A DNA stretch of 7,062 nt, taken from Akkermansia sp. (lineage in GTDB: Bacteria; Verrucomicrobiota; Verrucomicrobiia; Verrucomicrobiales; Akkermansiaceae). The stretch spans positions 1 to 7,062 of the forward strand of contig JAFZGH010000123.1 of NCBI GenBank assembly GCA_017555465.1. Direction: 5' to 3'. The notes beneath the pieces are model-generated. The model made no database searches. It was not told the origin of the DNA and saw only the letters and a list, made by a program, of their open reading frames with translations. The position numbers and the translations under genes are program-made. Of this stretch, positions 1 through 6,116 are shown piece after piece; within the stretch, counting starts at the first letter, position 1; every line of letters starts with the position of its first letter.

Positions 1-934
1 CATGGTGCGCCAGAGAAATCTCACCGGGCGTAATGTTGGAACCACCGCCCATGAGGCCCACATCGGAAATCGTGTGGTGCGGGCTGCGGTAGGGACGGTG
101 CGCCAGCAGGCCGCCTGTGCGGGGCAACTGGCCGCAGACCGAATGAATCGTGCTGGCTTCCAGCGCTTCGTCCTGTGTGAGCGGGGGCAGAATCGTGGCC
201 AGGCGGCTTGCCAGCATGCTCTTGCCGCTGCCGGGACTGCCGCACATGAGCAGGTTGTGGCCACCGGCAGCAGCAATCTCCATGGCGCGGCGGGCATACG
301 GCTGACCCTTCACCTCGTCAAAATCCACCGCCGACGGCACAGGCGGCAAATCCGCCGGCAGGGTGAATGGCGTGTATTTCGAAGGATTCACCAACACATC
401 CCAGGCCTCACGCAGGTTCTGCACGGCATAGACCGTAAGTCCCTCCACCGCAGCAGCCTCGGCAGCATTCTCCAGGGAAACCATGATGAACTGTCGCCCG
501 GCATTCCGGGCAGCCACTGCCAGCGGCAGCACGCCACGCACACCACGCACCATGCCATCCAGCGCCAGCTCACCCACAAAGCACCAGGCATCCAGCCCGG
601 TGGGCACGCGGCGTTTGAAGGCCTCGGGCACATCGCGGTAGTTTTCCTGAATGGCCATTTCCAGCGCCAGCGCAATGGGCAGGTCGAAACCGGGGCCCTG
701 TTTGCGCACATCGGCAGGGGCGAGATTCACCGTCACCAGCATATCGCCGGGGCGGAAGAATGAGCTGTTGGTGAGCGCCGCCGTCACGCGCTGCACACTC
801 TCGCGCACCGCGGCATCGGGCAGGCCGACCACCGTCATGCGCCCGGTATCCTCAACGGGGCGGGCATCCACCTCCACCTGGACCTCGTATCCACTAATCC
901 CCTCCACCGCTGCTGAAAACAGGCGCTTAATCAT
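1..934 (-). CDS. comM: ComM/YifB-type Mg-chelatase-like AAA+ ATPase, C-terminal part beyond the window edge
   Basis: Reading leftwards from ATG at 934, the first 311 codons are present; the rest lies outside the window (family proteins are about 500 residues). Seen: an N-terminal domain of the Lon-protease-like S5 fold (residues about 1-180, with the ComM-typical stretches TVVGLPDAAVRES at 34-46 and PADVRKQGPGFDLPIAL at 73-89), then the AAA+ domain with DFDEVKGQ (204-211), Walker A GSPGSGKS (232-239) and the signature YRSPHHTISD...GGGSNITPGEISLAHH (282-311), after which the family normally has the Walker B GVLFLDE. Known for the family: ComM of Haemophilus and Vibrio is a hexameric helicase promoting branch migration during natural transformation; many genomes carry it without proven competence. 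It begins 3 bases after the transpeptidase stop, has no Shine-Dalgarno site and is probably translated by coupling. Family call is firm; role in competence is inferred. Confidence 0.95.
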   Translation of the reverse strand, partial: MIKRLFSAAVEGISGYEVQVEVDARPVEDTGRMTVVGLPDAAVRESVQRVTAALTNSSFFRPGDMLVTVNLAPADVRKQGPGFDLPIALALEMAIQENYRDVPEAFKRRVPTGLDAWCFVGELALDGMVRGVRGVLPLAVAARNAGRQFIMVSLENAAEAAAVEGLTVYAVQNLREAWDVLVNPSKYTPFTLPADLPPVPSAVDFDEVKGQPYARRAMEIAAAGGHNLLMCGSPGSGKSMLASRLATILPPLTQDEALEASTIHSVCGQLPRTGGLLAHRPYRSPHHTISDVGLMGGGSNITPGEISLAHH

Positions 935-937
935 AAC

Positions 938-1576
938 TTATTTAACGATAACTCTGGAACCAACGGCTAATTTCTCGAACAGGATGGCGCAGGCCTCCTC
1001 GGGTACGCGCACACAGCCATGCGAATCACTGTGGCGGTGTACATTGCCCACATGCAGGCCGATGGCGCCGTTGAAACGCATCCAGTATGGCATATCCGAG
1101 CCCTCGAACACTGCGCCCTCGGGCGGCACATCATCAGCCGAAACATTGCGCTCCACCACCTTGGAACCATCCAGACTCATGAACGAACCATATCGGTTCG
1201 AGCGGTACTCTTTCTCTTTCTGCGTGATACGGAAACTACCCTTCGGGGTTTCCTGCCCGCCGAAGCGACCGGAGCAGATGGGAAAATCCATGGCAATGCA
1301 GCCATTGATGTACAGGCGGCCACGCTGCTCCTCGAGCAGCACCTCCACGTACGAATTGGCAGGAGCGTATTCATTCAAGGCGGCACCGCGCCACATATCG
1401 CGCGTGTGGCGGTACTCGGGATTCGCAATGAAAGCCTCGAATGTATAGGCCTTGCGCACATTCTTCGTGGCTTCCTCCAAGCGGTCACCCTCGGCCATGT
1501 AGTAGGCGCGCATCTCCTCGGGAGTCGGCTGACATGCCGCCACCAGCAGAGCCAGAACTATGCTCAGACGCTTCAT
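938..1576 (-). CDS. L,D-transpeptidase (YkuD domain), predicted lipoprotein
   Basis: 212 residues. A short signal peptide ends in a lipobox (V12-A-A-C15), so the protein is predicted to be lipidated at Cys15 and anchored in a membrane facing the periplasm. A helical, charged linker (about 18-70) leads to a YkuD catalytic domain (about 75-212). The active-site motif is visible: His175 in GLHVG, then SHGC with His186 and catalytic Cys188, followed by VRVP. The 13-residue His-to-Cys spacing matches the short-loop subclass (type GxHxG...ASHGCxRLP) rather than the 16-residue B. subtilis YkuD type. Such enzymes make 3-3 peptidoglycan crosslinks or attach proteins to peptidoglycan. Start: ATG at 1576 overlaps the hflX stop (ATGA), with no Shine-Dalgarno site, so coupled translation is likely. 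Which transpeptidase reaction it performs cannot be told from the sequence. Confidence 0.93.
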   Translation of the reverse strand: MKRLSIVLALLVAACQPTPEEMRAYYMAEGDRLEEATKNVRKAYTFEAFIANPEYRHTRDMWRGAALNEYAPANSYVEVLLEEQRGRLYINGCIAMDFPICSGRFGGQETPKGSFRITQKEKEYRSNRYGSFMSLDGSKVVERNVSADDVPPEGAVFEGSDMPYWMRFNGAIGLHVGNVHRHSDSHGCVRVPEEACAILFEKLAVGSRVIVK

Positions 1577-2883
1577 ACACGGTAGGAGGCGATGCGGGCG
1601 GCAAACTCGCGGGGAAGGATGGCTTCCACGATAGCATCGTTGCCCTCGTATTCCGTGCTGAGCACCTTGCCATCGCGGTGCATGATGGCGATGATGCGGC
1701 TCTCGGCCAGGGGGATGCGGTAGGTCTGGCGCTCCACGCGGTGCGAAAGCATCTCCACGCAGGCAGACATGAGGGCATCCACCCCCTTCTCCTGCACCAC
1801 GCTCATGGTCAGGCTGGGGCAGCTCACCTTGGCAGCCAGCGCCTGCAAGGTCACCTCGCGCATTTCCTCGGGAATCAGGTCACACTTGTTCCACACCACC
1901 ACCATGGGCTTGTCCTCTGCGCCCAGACTGTTGAGCACCTCGCAGGTGGTCTCGTAGTGGCGCAGGGCGTCCTCATCGCTGGCATCCACCACCTGAATCA
2001 GGAAATCAGCCAGCACGGCCTCCTCCAGCGTGGATTTGAATGCCTCCACCAGGCGGTGCGGCAGGTTGCGGATGAAGCCCACGGTATCGGTAAGCACCAG
2101 CGGCTGGCCATCAGGCAGCTCAATCTTGCGGCTGGTGGTTTCCAGCGTGGCGAAAAGGATATTCTGCGCCAGCACCCCTGCCCCGGTGATAAGGTTCAGC
2201 AGGGAGGACTTACCGGCATTAGTGTAGCCCACAATGGCTGCAGTGGGAATCCCCTGGCGGGTGCGTTCCTTGCGCTGGGTGCCACGCTGGCGGCGCACCA
2301 CTTCCAGCTCATCGCGAATGGCTTCGATACGCTCGCGGGCCAGGCGGCGGTCCACCTCAATCTGTTTTTCACCTTCGCCACGGGCAGCTGCGCCACCGCC
2401 CTTGCCGCCACCACTGCCGCCGCGCTGGCGGTCCAGGTGCTTCCACATGCCGGTCATGCGCGGCAGGGCATACTGCATGCGGGCCAGGTCCACCTGCATC
2501 ACGGCTTCGCGGGTGCGGGCTCGCTTGGCAAAGATATCCAGAATGACCTCTTCGCGGTCAATCACCGTCACGTTGGTCAGCTTTTCCCACTCGCGCTGCT
2601 GGCTCGGGGAAAGCAGGTTATCAAAAATCACGCAGTCAGCATCCAATTCCTCCACCTTCGCGCGGATTTCCTCAGCCTTGCCAATACCGCACAGGTACTT
2701 GGCCTGAATCTCGCGCGTGAACTCCAGCATCGTCCCCACAATGCCGATGCCCAGGTTGCTCACAAGGTCCTCCAGCTCTGCCAGCAGAGCCGCGCGCTCG
2801 CGCCGGGAATCTCCCGGCATCCCCAGCCCCACAAGCAGGGCGCGCTCCACCATCTCCGGCTTTTCTCGAATTTCAAAAGACAT
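1573..2883 (-). CDS. hflX: GTPase HflX
   Basis: 436 residues, normal length. N-terminal HflX domain (about 12-150, including the LGIGIVG and CGIGKAEEI segments), a glycine-rich segment (155-164), a coiled helical hairpin (about 172-210), then the GTPase domain with G1 GYTNAGKSS (219-227), G2 region ATLETTSR (245-252), G3 DTVGF (266-270), G4 NKCD (332-335) and a C-terminal domain. Known for the family: HflX binds the 50S subunit and splits stalled ribosomes, notably after heat stress or antibiotics. Odd: where most relatives have GGGIGxRGPGE, this protein has a longer run (GGSGGGKGGGAAARGEGE), about eight residues more. The ATG at 2883 lies 9 bases after the small lipoprotein stop and has no Shine-Dalgarno site. 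It overlaps the following transpeptidase start by 4 bases. Confidence 0.97.
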   Translation of the reverse strand: MSFEIREKPEMVERALLVGLGMPGDSRRERAALLAELEDLVSNLGIGIVGTMLEFTREIQAKYLCGIGKAEEIRAKVEELDADCVIFDNLLSPSQQREWEKLTNVTVIDREEVILDIFAKRARTREAVMQVDLARMQYALPRMTGMWKHLDRQRGGSGGGKGGGAAARGEGEKQIEVDRRLARERIEAIRDELEVVRRQRGTQRKERTRQGIPTAAIVGYTNAGKSSLLNLITGAGVLAQNILFATLETTSRKIELPDGQPLVLTDTVGFIRNLPHRLVEAFKSTLEEAVLADFLIQVVDASDEDALRHYETTCEVLNSLGAEDKPMVVVWNKCDLIPEEMREVTLQALAAKVSCPSLTMSVVQEKGVDALMSACVEMLSHRVERQTYRIPLAESRIIAIMHRDGKVLSTEYEGNDAIVEAILPREFAARIASYRV

Positions 2884-2892
2884 AGGCTGGCT

Positions 2893-3030
2893 TTATTCGA
2901 AACTGCGGGATGAAGTCACCGGCACATCGCGCAGAAGCGCCGGATTATAGGAATTGCAGTTACACTCACCGCAAGAGGAAAGCGCAAACAGCACCACCGC
3001 TGAAACCAGAACAAAAGAAAGCGTCTTCAT
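2893..3030 (-). CDS. Tiny predicted lipoprotein (45 residues), unknown function
   Basis: The reading frame is open further upstream, but the chosen ATG at 3030 is the one that avoids overlapping sulP and gives a classic lipoprotein signal: MKTL, a hydrophobic core, then the lipobox L-S-S-C with Cys20 as the lipidated residue. The predicted mature peptide is only 26 residues and starts CGECNCNSYNP, so two more cysteines follow within five residues; the tail is polar. It sits 9 bases upstream of hflX, as first gene of the cluster. No family is recognised. It could be an entericidin-like small lipoprotein by size only; that is not supported by sequence similarity I can see. A perfect TATAAT lies inside it, so part of the region may also serve as an hflX promoter. 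Confidence reflects size and lack of a homologue. Confidence 0.6.
   Translation of the reverse strand: MKTLSFVLVSAVVLFALSSCGECNCNSYNPALLRDVPVTSSRSFE
2944..2949 (-). promoter_or_regulatory. Possible internal -10 element for hflX
   Basis: A perfect TATAAT on the minus strand lies within the small lipoprotein gene, 60 bases before the hflX start. No good -35 is seen: TTGCGG is present but 19 bases upstream. It encodes Tyr-Asn in the lipoprotein frame, so it may be chance. If used, the hflX leader would be about 54 bases. Confidence 0.25.
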
Positions 3031-3060
3031 GCGCTCTATTGAAACGCAAAAAGACGCTTT
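3018..3060 (-). terminator. Hairpin after sulP, likely intrinsic terminator, overlapping the next start codon
   Basis: A perfect 10-base-pair inverted repeat (AAAGCGTCTT at 3018-3027, AAGACGCTTT at 3051-3060 on the plus strand), a 2x2 internal loop, a second 4-pair stem (3030-3033 with 3045-3048) and an 11-base loop. Read leftwards, after the sulP stop at 3089, the stem ends in TTT and is followed by CTTTTGTT, a fair U-tract; read rightwards it is followed by T's as well. The ATG of the small lipoprotein (3028-3030) falls at the internal loop. It can act as the sulP terminator, as a structure over the lipoprotein start in read-through RNA, or both. Confidence 0.6.
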
Positions 3061-3066
3061 TTTCAA
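3038..3066 (-). promoter_or_regulatory. Predicted sigma-70-like promoter for the lipoprotein-hflX-transpeptidase-comM cluster
   Basis: On the minus strand TTGAAA (3061-3066, 5 of 6 to consensus) is followed after exactly 17 bases by TTCAAT (3038-3043, 4 of 6). The expected start of transcription is about 3031, one base before the ATG at 3030, which would give an essentially leaderless mRNA. The promoter overlaps the hairpin at 3018-3060. Confidence 0.4.
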
Positions 3067-3088
3067 GTCCAAAAGTTCAGACTGGCAC

Positions 3089-4795
3089 TCAACGGGGCAG
3101 GCTGTCCATGATGGACTGTTCCTTCTCCATCTCAAGAACATGGATACGCTCCAGCGCCGCGTCAATATTCTCGCAGACATTCTCTGCATGCAGCTCACTC
3201 AGGAAGGGCGAATCGCGGCGGATGACCTTCCAGGGCTGTTTCTGCACACCGCAGAGCAGCAGAGTCACATCGCGACGCTGGCAATAAGCCAGGAAGTCTT
3301 CCAGCGCATGCAGACCGGAAGCATCCAGCGCAGGTACCAGGCGCATACGCAGCAGCACATAATCCACATCGCGCCCCAGGTTGCGGAACACGCGGTCCTT
3401 GAACTGCTCTACCGCGCCAAAGAAGAAGGGTCCCTGCACGTCAAAGATTTCCACGTTATCCGGCACATGGCGCAGGTAGCGGGAGCGGCCGGGCAGTTCC
3501 TCGGGGTCTTCGCCTTCGATTTCGCGTGAAATGGCCTCCACATTGCTGATCTGCGCCATGCGGCCGATGAAGAGCAGCGCTGCCAGCACCACGCCCACTT
3601 CCACCGCCACAACGAGGTCAATCAGCACGGTGAGGATAAAGGTGAGGCACAGTACCACGGCATCCTGGCGCGGGCCTTTCAGCAGGTGGGTGAAGGTGGA
3701 GACTTCAGCCATGTTCCAGCACACAATCACCAGAATACCGGCCAGTGCCGAAAGCGGCACCATGGCGGCATACTGCCCGGCCAGCATCAGGATGAGCAGC
3801 AGCGTAATGGCATGAATGATGCCCGACACGGGGGATTTACCGCCGGCGCGGATGTTGGTGGCGGTGCGGGCAATGGCACCGGTGGCCGGTATACCACCAA
3901 ACAGGGCCGAGGCCATGTTGCCCACACCCTGCCCGATGAGCTCAGTATTCGGATGGTGGCGGGAACCGGTCATACCATCGGCCACGCTGGCGCTCAGCAG
4001 CGACTCAATGGCCGCCAGCAGCGCAATCACAAAGGCGGGCTGCACCAGCTGCGGCAGCTTGTTCCAGTCCACCTCCGGCAGGCTCGGCATGGGAAGTCCC
4101 TGCGGCAGTTCTCCAAAGCGGGAGCCGATGGTTTCCACCGGCAGATTGAAGCACTGGCACACCACCGTGCTCACCAGCATACCCACCAGCATGAATGGCG
4201 CTTTCGGGCACAGCCGCTTGGTGATGAGGATGACCGCTACTGTAAGCAGGGAAAGCCCCAGTGCCCAGTAGTTGATGGTGTGGAAATACTCGGCATAGCA
4301 CTGCCACTTGGCAATGAATTCTGCCGGCACGGCCTTATCAATCTGCAAACCAAACAAATCCTTTACCTGGGTGCAGAAAATGGTCACCGCAATACCGCTG
4401 GTGAACCCCGTCGTCACGGGATACGGGATGAACTTGATGAGCGACCCCATGCGGCAAACGCCGAACAGGACCAGGAACAGGCCGGCCAGCAGGGTGCAGA
4501 GCACCAGGCCACTGAAGCCGAAACTGCCCACCACGCCGGAAATCAACACCACGAAAGCGCCGGTCGGACCGCCAATCTGGTACTTGCTACCGCCCAGAAG
4601 CGAAATAAGGAAACCAGCCACCACGGCCGTAATCAACCCCGTGGAGGGGGTAATCTCGCTGCTTCCGCAGGCAATGGCAAAGGCCATGGCGAGTGGCAGG
4701 GCAACTACGCCCACGGTGAGACCTGCTCCCAGGTCAGATAAAAATGTCTTGCTGTTATATTCCTTCAGCGAACTGACAATACTCGGTGCATGCAT
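3089..4795 (-). CDS. SulP-family inorganic anion transporter with C-terminal STAS domain
   Basis: 568 residues, typical of the family. The transmembrane part (about 20-412) begins with the family pattern DLGAGLTVGVVALPLAMAFA (21-40), then GGPTGAF (75-81), an IESLLSASVADGMTG segment (263-277) and the strongest signature GGIPATGAIARTATNIRAGG (300-319). A cytoplasmic STAS domain follows (about 445-555), with ALDASGLHAL (489-498) at the position of the conserved D-x-[ST]-G loop. SulP proteins move sulfate, bicarbonate or dicarboxylates such as succinate, by Na+ or H+ coupling; the subtype cannot be fixed from sequence, and no sulfate-assimilation or carbonic-anhydrase gene lies next to it. ATG at 4795 has no Shine-Dalgarno site; a strong promoter ends just upstream, suggesting a nearly leaderless transcript. 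Flanking terminators make it a single-gene unit. Confidence 0.95.
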   Translation of the reverse strand: MHAPSIVSSLKEYNSKTFLSDLGAGLTVGVVALPLAMAFAIACGSSEITPSTGLITAVVAGFLISLLGGSKYQIGGPTGAFVVLISGVVGSFGFSGLVLCTLLAGLFLVLFGVCRMGSLIKFIPYPVTTGFTSGIAVTIFCTQVKDLFGLQIDKAVPAEFIAKWQCYAEYFHTINYWALGLSLLTVAVILITKRLCPKAPFMLVGMLVSTVVCQCFNLPVETIGSRFGELPQGLPMPSLPEVDWNKLPQLVQPAFVIALLAAIESLLSASVADGMTGSRHHPNTELIGQGVGNMASALFGGIPATGAIARTATNIRAGGKSPVSGIIHAITLLLILMLAGQYAAMVPLSALAGILVIVCWNMAEVSTFTHLLKGPRQDAVVLCLTFILTVLIDLVVAVEVGVVLAALLFIGRMAQISNVEAISREIEGEDPEELPGRSRYLRHVPDNVEIFDVQGPFFFGAVEQFKDRVFRNLGRDVDYVLLRMRLVPALDASGLHALEDFLAYCQRRDVTLLLCGVQKQPWKVIRRDSPFLSELHAENVCENIDAALERIHVLEMEKEQSIMDSLPR

Positions 4796-4806
4796 AGCTA
4801 ACGGTT

Positions 4807-4835
4807 TTTATACGCCCGCCTGTTGTGCATGTAAA
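4807..4835 (-). promoter_or_regulatory. Predicted sigma-70-like promoter of the sulP-type gene
   Basis: On the minus strand TTTACA (4830-4835, 5 of 6 to consensus), a 17-base spacer, then TATAAA (4807-4812, 5 of 6). The expected transcription start is about 4800, only about 5 bases before the ATG at 4795, leaving no room for a Shine-Dalgarno site. It lies just downstream of the ankyrin-gene terminator. Confidence 0.6.
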
Positions 4836-4868
4836 GAAAAATCACGATTTTTCCCCGCTGTTGCCGCG

Positions 4869-4905
4869 AAAAAACCGCCGTCCGGCGCGCAGGCCGGGCG
4901 GCGGT
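4869..4905 (-). terminator. Intrinsic terminator of the ankyrin-repeat gene
   Basis: Read leftwards: ACCGCCG, one mismatch, CCGGC, a 6-base loop, GCCGG, then CGGCGGT, giving a GC-rich stem of 7 plus 5 pairs, followed directly by TTTTT (4869-4873). It begins about 30 bases after the stop of the ankyrin gene. Confidence 0.9.
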
Positions 4906-4934
4906 GTGGTTGCGTTGTCGTTATGCGTGAAAAT

Positions 4935-5414
4935 TTACTTTGCACCGGCGGCGCGCAGCACCTGCACGGCTCTCATGTTGCGCTCCTCCAGGGCTTTGTC
5001 CAGCGCGCTTTCCCCTTCGTGGTCGCGCGCATTCACATCTGCGCCGGCGGCAATCAGCAGCTGCAGCACGGGCACATTGCCATCGTCAGCGGCCAACATC
5101 AGCGCCGTTTCGCCATCTTCATCTGCCGTGTTCACCGCAGCGCCGGCTTCCAGCAGCAGCTTCACCACGGCGGCATGGCCGTCATCCGCGGCTTTCATCA
5201 AGGCTGTCTCCCCGTCATTGTCCTGCGCATTCACGGCAGCACCGGCGGCCAGCAAACGCTGCACCTCTGCCACCTGACCGCGGTCGGCTGCCTTCATCAG
5301 CAGGGTCTCACCTTCGTAATCGGCATAGTTCACATCCTGGGCAACGGCGCTTCCGAGGAAAACGGCGCTCAGTAATGCTACGGTCAACTTCTTCAGGGTA
5401 CTCGTGTTCATCAT
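4935..5414 (-). CDS. Secreted or periplasmic protein with four ankyrin repeats
   Basis: 159 residues. An N-terminal Sec signal peptide (basic LKK at 7-9, hydrophobic core, A-V-A cleavage site before Gln26) precedes four ankyrin repeats with a regular 33-residue period, starting near residues 34, 67, 100 and 133 (core pattern DGETALMKAADDGH...LLL.AGA.VN). The whole mature protein is repeat, with no catalytic domain, so a protein-protein interaction role outside the cytoplasm is inferred. Periplasmic ankyrin proteins are known in other bacteria (for example AnkB next to a catalase in Pseudomonas), but no catalase is seen here. Two ATG codons are adjacent; the one at 5414 is chosen because an AGGA Shine-Dalgarno core lies 7 bases upstream. 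The gene has its own terminator. Confidence 0.9.
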   Translation of the reverse strand: MMNTSTLKKLTVALLSAVFLGSAVAQDVNYADYEGETLLMKAADRGQVAEVQRLLAAGAAVNAQDNDGETALMKAADDGHAAVVKLLLEAGAAVNTADEDGETALMLAADDGNVPVLQLLIAAGADVNARDHEGESALDKALEERNMRAVQVLRAAGAK

Positions 5415-5421
5415 CTCTGTT

Positions 5422-5425
5422 TCCT
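5422..5425 (-). promoter_or_regulatory. Shine-Dalgarno site of the ankyrin-repeat gene
   Basis: AGGA within AAAGGAAA on the minus strand, 7 bases before the ATG at 5414. It is the only clear Shine-Dalgarno site in the window; it favours the first of the two adjacent ATG codons. Confidence 0.6.
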
Positions 5426-5450
5426 TTCTCTTTGATTTCCCGTTGCGCTC

Positions 5451-5479
5451 AGATTACCCTCTTTCGCTCCTTTTGGCAA
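5451..5479 (-). promoter_or_regulatory. Possible sigma-70-like promoter of the ankyrin-repeat gene
   Basis: Minus strand TTGCCA (5474-5479, 5 of 6), 17-base spacer, TAATCT (5451-5456, which keeps the three most conserved -10 positions). The predicted leader of about 30 bases contains the Shine-Dalgarno site. A TATGAT at 5479-5484 is an alternative -10 without a good -35. Nothing else was seen in the 5415-5555 stretch. Confidence 0.35.
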
Positions 5480-5555
5480 TCATAAAATCACTTTCTGACG
5501 CATTTTTCCTATCTTTTCGGTAGTTTTTCGTGCTTTTTCACCCTCAATCCCTAAC

Positions 5556-5592
5556 AAAAAAAACCTCCACACGGCACCAAACCGTGTGGAGG
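5556..5592 (-). terminator. Intrinsic terminator of the cysteine-rich protein gene
   Basis: Read leftwards: an 11-base-pair perfect stem (arms 5582-5592 and 5564-5574, CCTCCACACGG with its complement), a 7-base loop, then eight T's (5556-5563). It starts about 26 bases after the stop codon at 5619. Confidence 0.93.
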
Positions 5593-5618
5593 ATGACTGT
5601 TCAGCCGGGGGAAACGGC

Positions 5619-5960
5619 TCATTTCTTCTCAGGGCATGCCGCCTTCTTCGGGCAGCACTTGCTCCGGGAGCAATCATGCTTCTTCGGGCAGTACACCTTT
5701 TTCTTGCAGCAGCCTTTCTGCGCAGCGCAGGGCTTGGGGCATTCCTTCATCTTGGCGCAGCAGGGCTTGTCCGGGCAGGCCTTATCCTTGGCGCAGCACT
5801 TGTCGGTGCCGCAATCGGCCTTCTTCGGGCATTCTGCCTTCTTGGCGCAGCACTTCTTCACGCAGGGAGTGGCGGGAGCAGCCGGAGCCGGGTCCTGAGC
5901 CTGAGCCGCACCAAGGGTGAACACAGCAGCCAAGAGAGCCAGAGCAAGTTTCTTCATCAT
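5619..5960 (-). CDS. Secreted cysteine- and lysine-rich repeat protein, metallothionein-like
   Basis: 113 residues from the ATG at 5960. This start (rather than the TTG at 6005) puts a clean Sec signal peptide first: MMKK, hydrophobic core, A-Q-A cleavage site before Gln22. A Pro/Ala linker (22-32) is followed by a region with 19 cysteines and 24 lysines in 92 mature residues. Five CC pairs (37-38, 55-56, 67-68, 84-85, 102-103) head repeat units of 18, 12, 17, 18 and 12 residues, of the form CC-x5-C-PKKxD-C-x4 with shortened versions. No family is recognised. The cysteine spacing suggests metal binding or a disulfide-rich fold outside the cytoplasm; this is inference. The unit repetition is visible in DNA: three exact 12-base copies (5643, 5679, 5820) encode CPKK. 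It has its own promoter and terminator. No strong Shine-Dalgarno site is seen. Confidence 0.85.
   Translation of the reverse strand: MMKKLALALLAAVFTLGAAQAQDPAPAAPATPCVKKCCAKKAECPKKADCGTDKCCAKDKACPDKPCCAKMKECPKPCAAQKGCCKKKVYCPKKHDCSRSKCCPKKAACPEKK
5643..5831 (-). repeat. Degenerate internal repeats in the cysteine-rich gene
   Basis: The 12-mer CTTCTTCGGGCA (plus strand) occurs exactly at 5643-5654, 5679-5690 and 5820-5831, with near copies such as CTTCTTGGCGCA between. Read on the coding strand it is TGCCCGAAGAAG, Cys-Pro-Lys-Lys. This points to growth of the gene by duplication of short units. Confidence 0.7.
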
Positions 5961-6031
5961 ACGGGGTCTTTCTATTGGTTGTTTTTTTCTGAAGGGGGAG
6001 CGCAAACCTCAGCACAGAGGCTCACCCTGCT

Positions 6032-6060
6032 ATCCTACGCGAGTTCCGGTCCCATTTCAA
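6032..6060 (-). promoter_or_regulatory. Predicted sigma-70-like promoter of the cysteine-rich protein gene
   Basis: Minus strand TTGAAA (6055-6060, 5 of 6), 17-base spacer, TAGGAT (6032-6037, 4 of 6). Predicted start about 6025, leaving a leader of roughly 65 bases before the ATG at 5960. It lies back to back with the recQ promoter in the 5961-6116 divergent region. Confidence 0.45.
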
Positions 6061-6101
6061 CCACAAAATCCACATTTTGGACTTTTCACCACCGCACAAG
6101 A

Positions 6102-6110
6102 TGCTACAAT
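6102..6110 (+). promoter_or_regulatory. Extended -10 promoter of recQ
   Basis: TGCTACAAT matches the extended -10 form TGnTATAAT with one mismatch. A weak TTTTCA (6083-6088) sits 16 bases before the hexamer. The expected first transcribed base is about 6117, the A of the recQ ATG, so a leaderless transcript is predicted. Confidence 0.5.
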
Positions 6111-6116
6111 AACCGC

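Noticed and set aside
2..763. Plus-strand open frame (253 codons) at the left edge
   Set aside because: It is antisense to comM, whose Walker A and SPHHTISD signatures are clear on the minus strand.
1019..1055. Apparently shortened His-to-Cys spacing in the L,D-transpeptidase active site
   Set aside because: The 13-residue spacing matches a common subclass of YkuD-domain proteins, so it is not a defect.
1441..2913. Long plus-strand open frame (490 codons) antisense to hflX
   Set aside because: It is rich in His, Gln, Leu and Ala, as expected from the reverse of a GC-biased coding strand, with no recognisable domain; hflX on the opposite strand has all its GTPase motifs.
3686..4741. Plus-strand open frame (351 codons) antisense to the SulP gene
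   Set aside because: Low-complexity His/Gly/Gln composition typical of an antisense shadow; the minus strand encodes a complete SulP transporter.
5643..5831. Short repeated 12-mers as a possible CRISPR or regulatory array
   Set aside because: They lie in frame within the cysteine-rich coding sequence and encode the repeated CPKK unit; spacing is irregular and there are no spacers.
5961..6005. Upstream TTG start adding 15 residues to the cysteine-rich protein
   Set aside because: It would place charged residues before the signal peptide, and the GAGG near it is too close to the TTG to act as a Shine-Dalgarno site.
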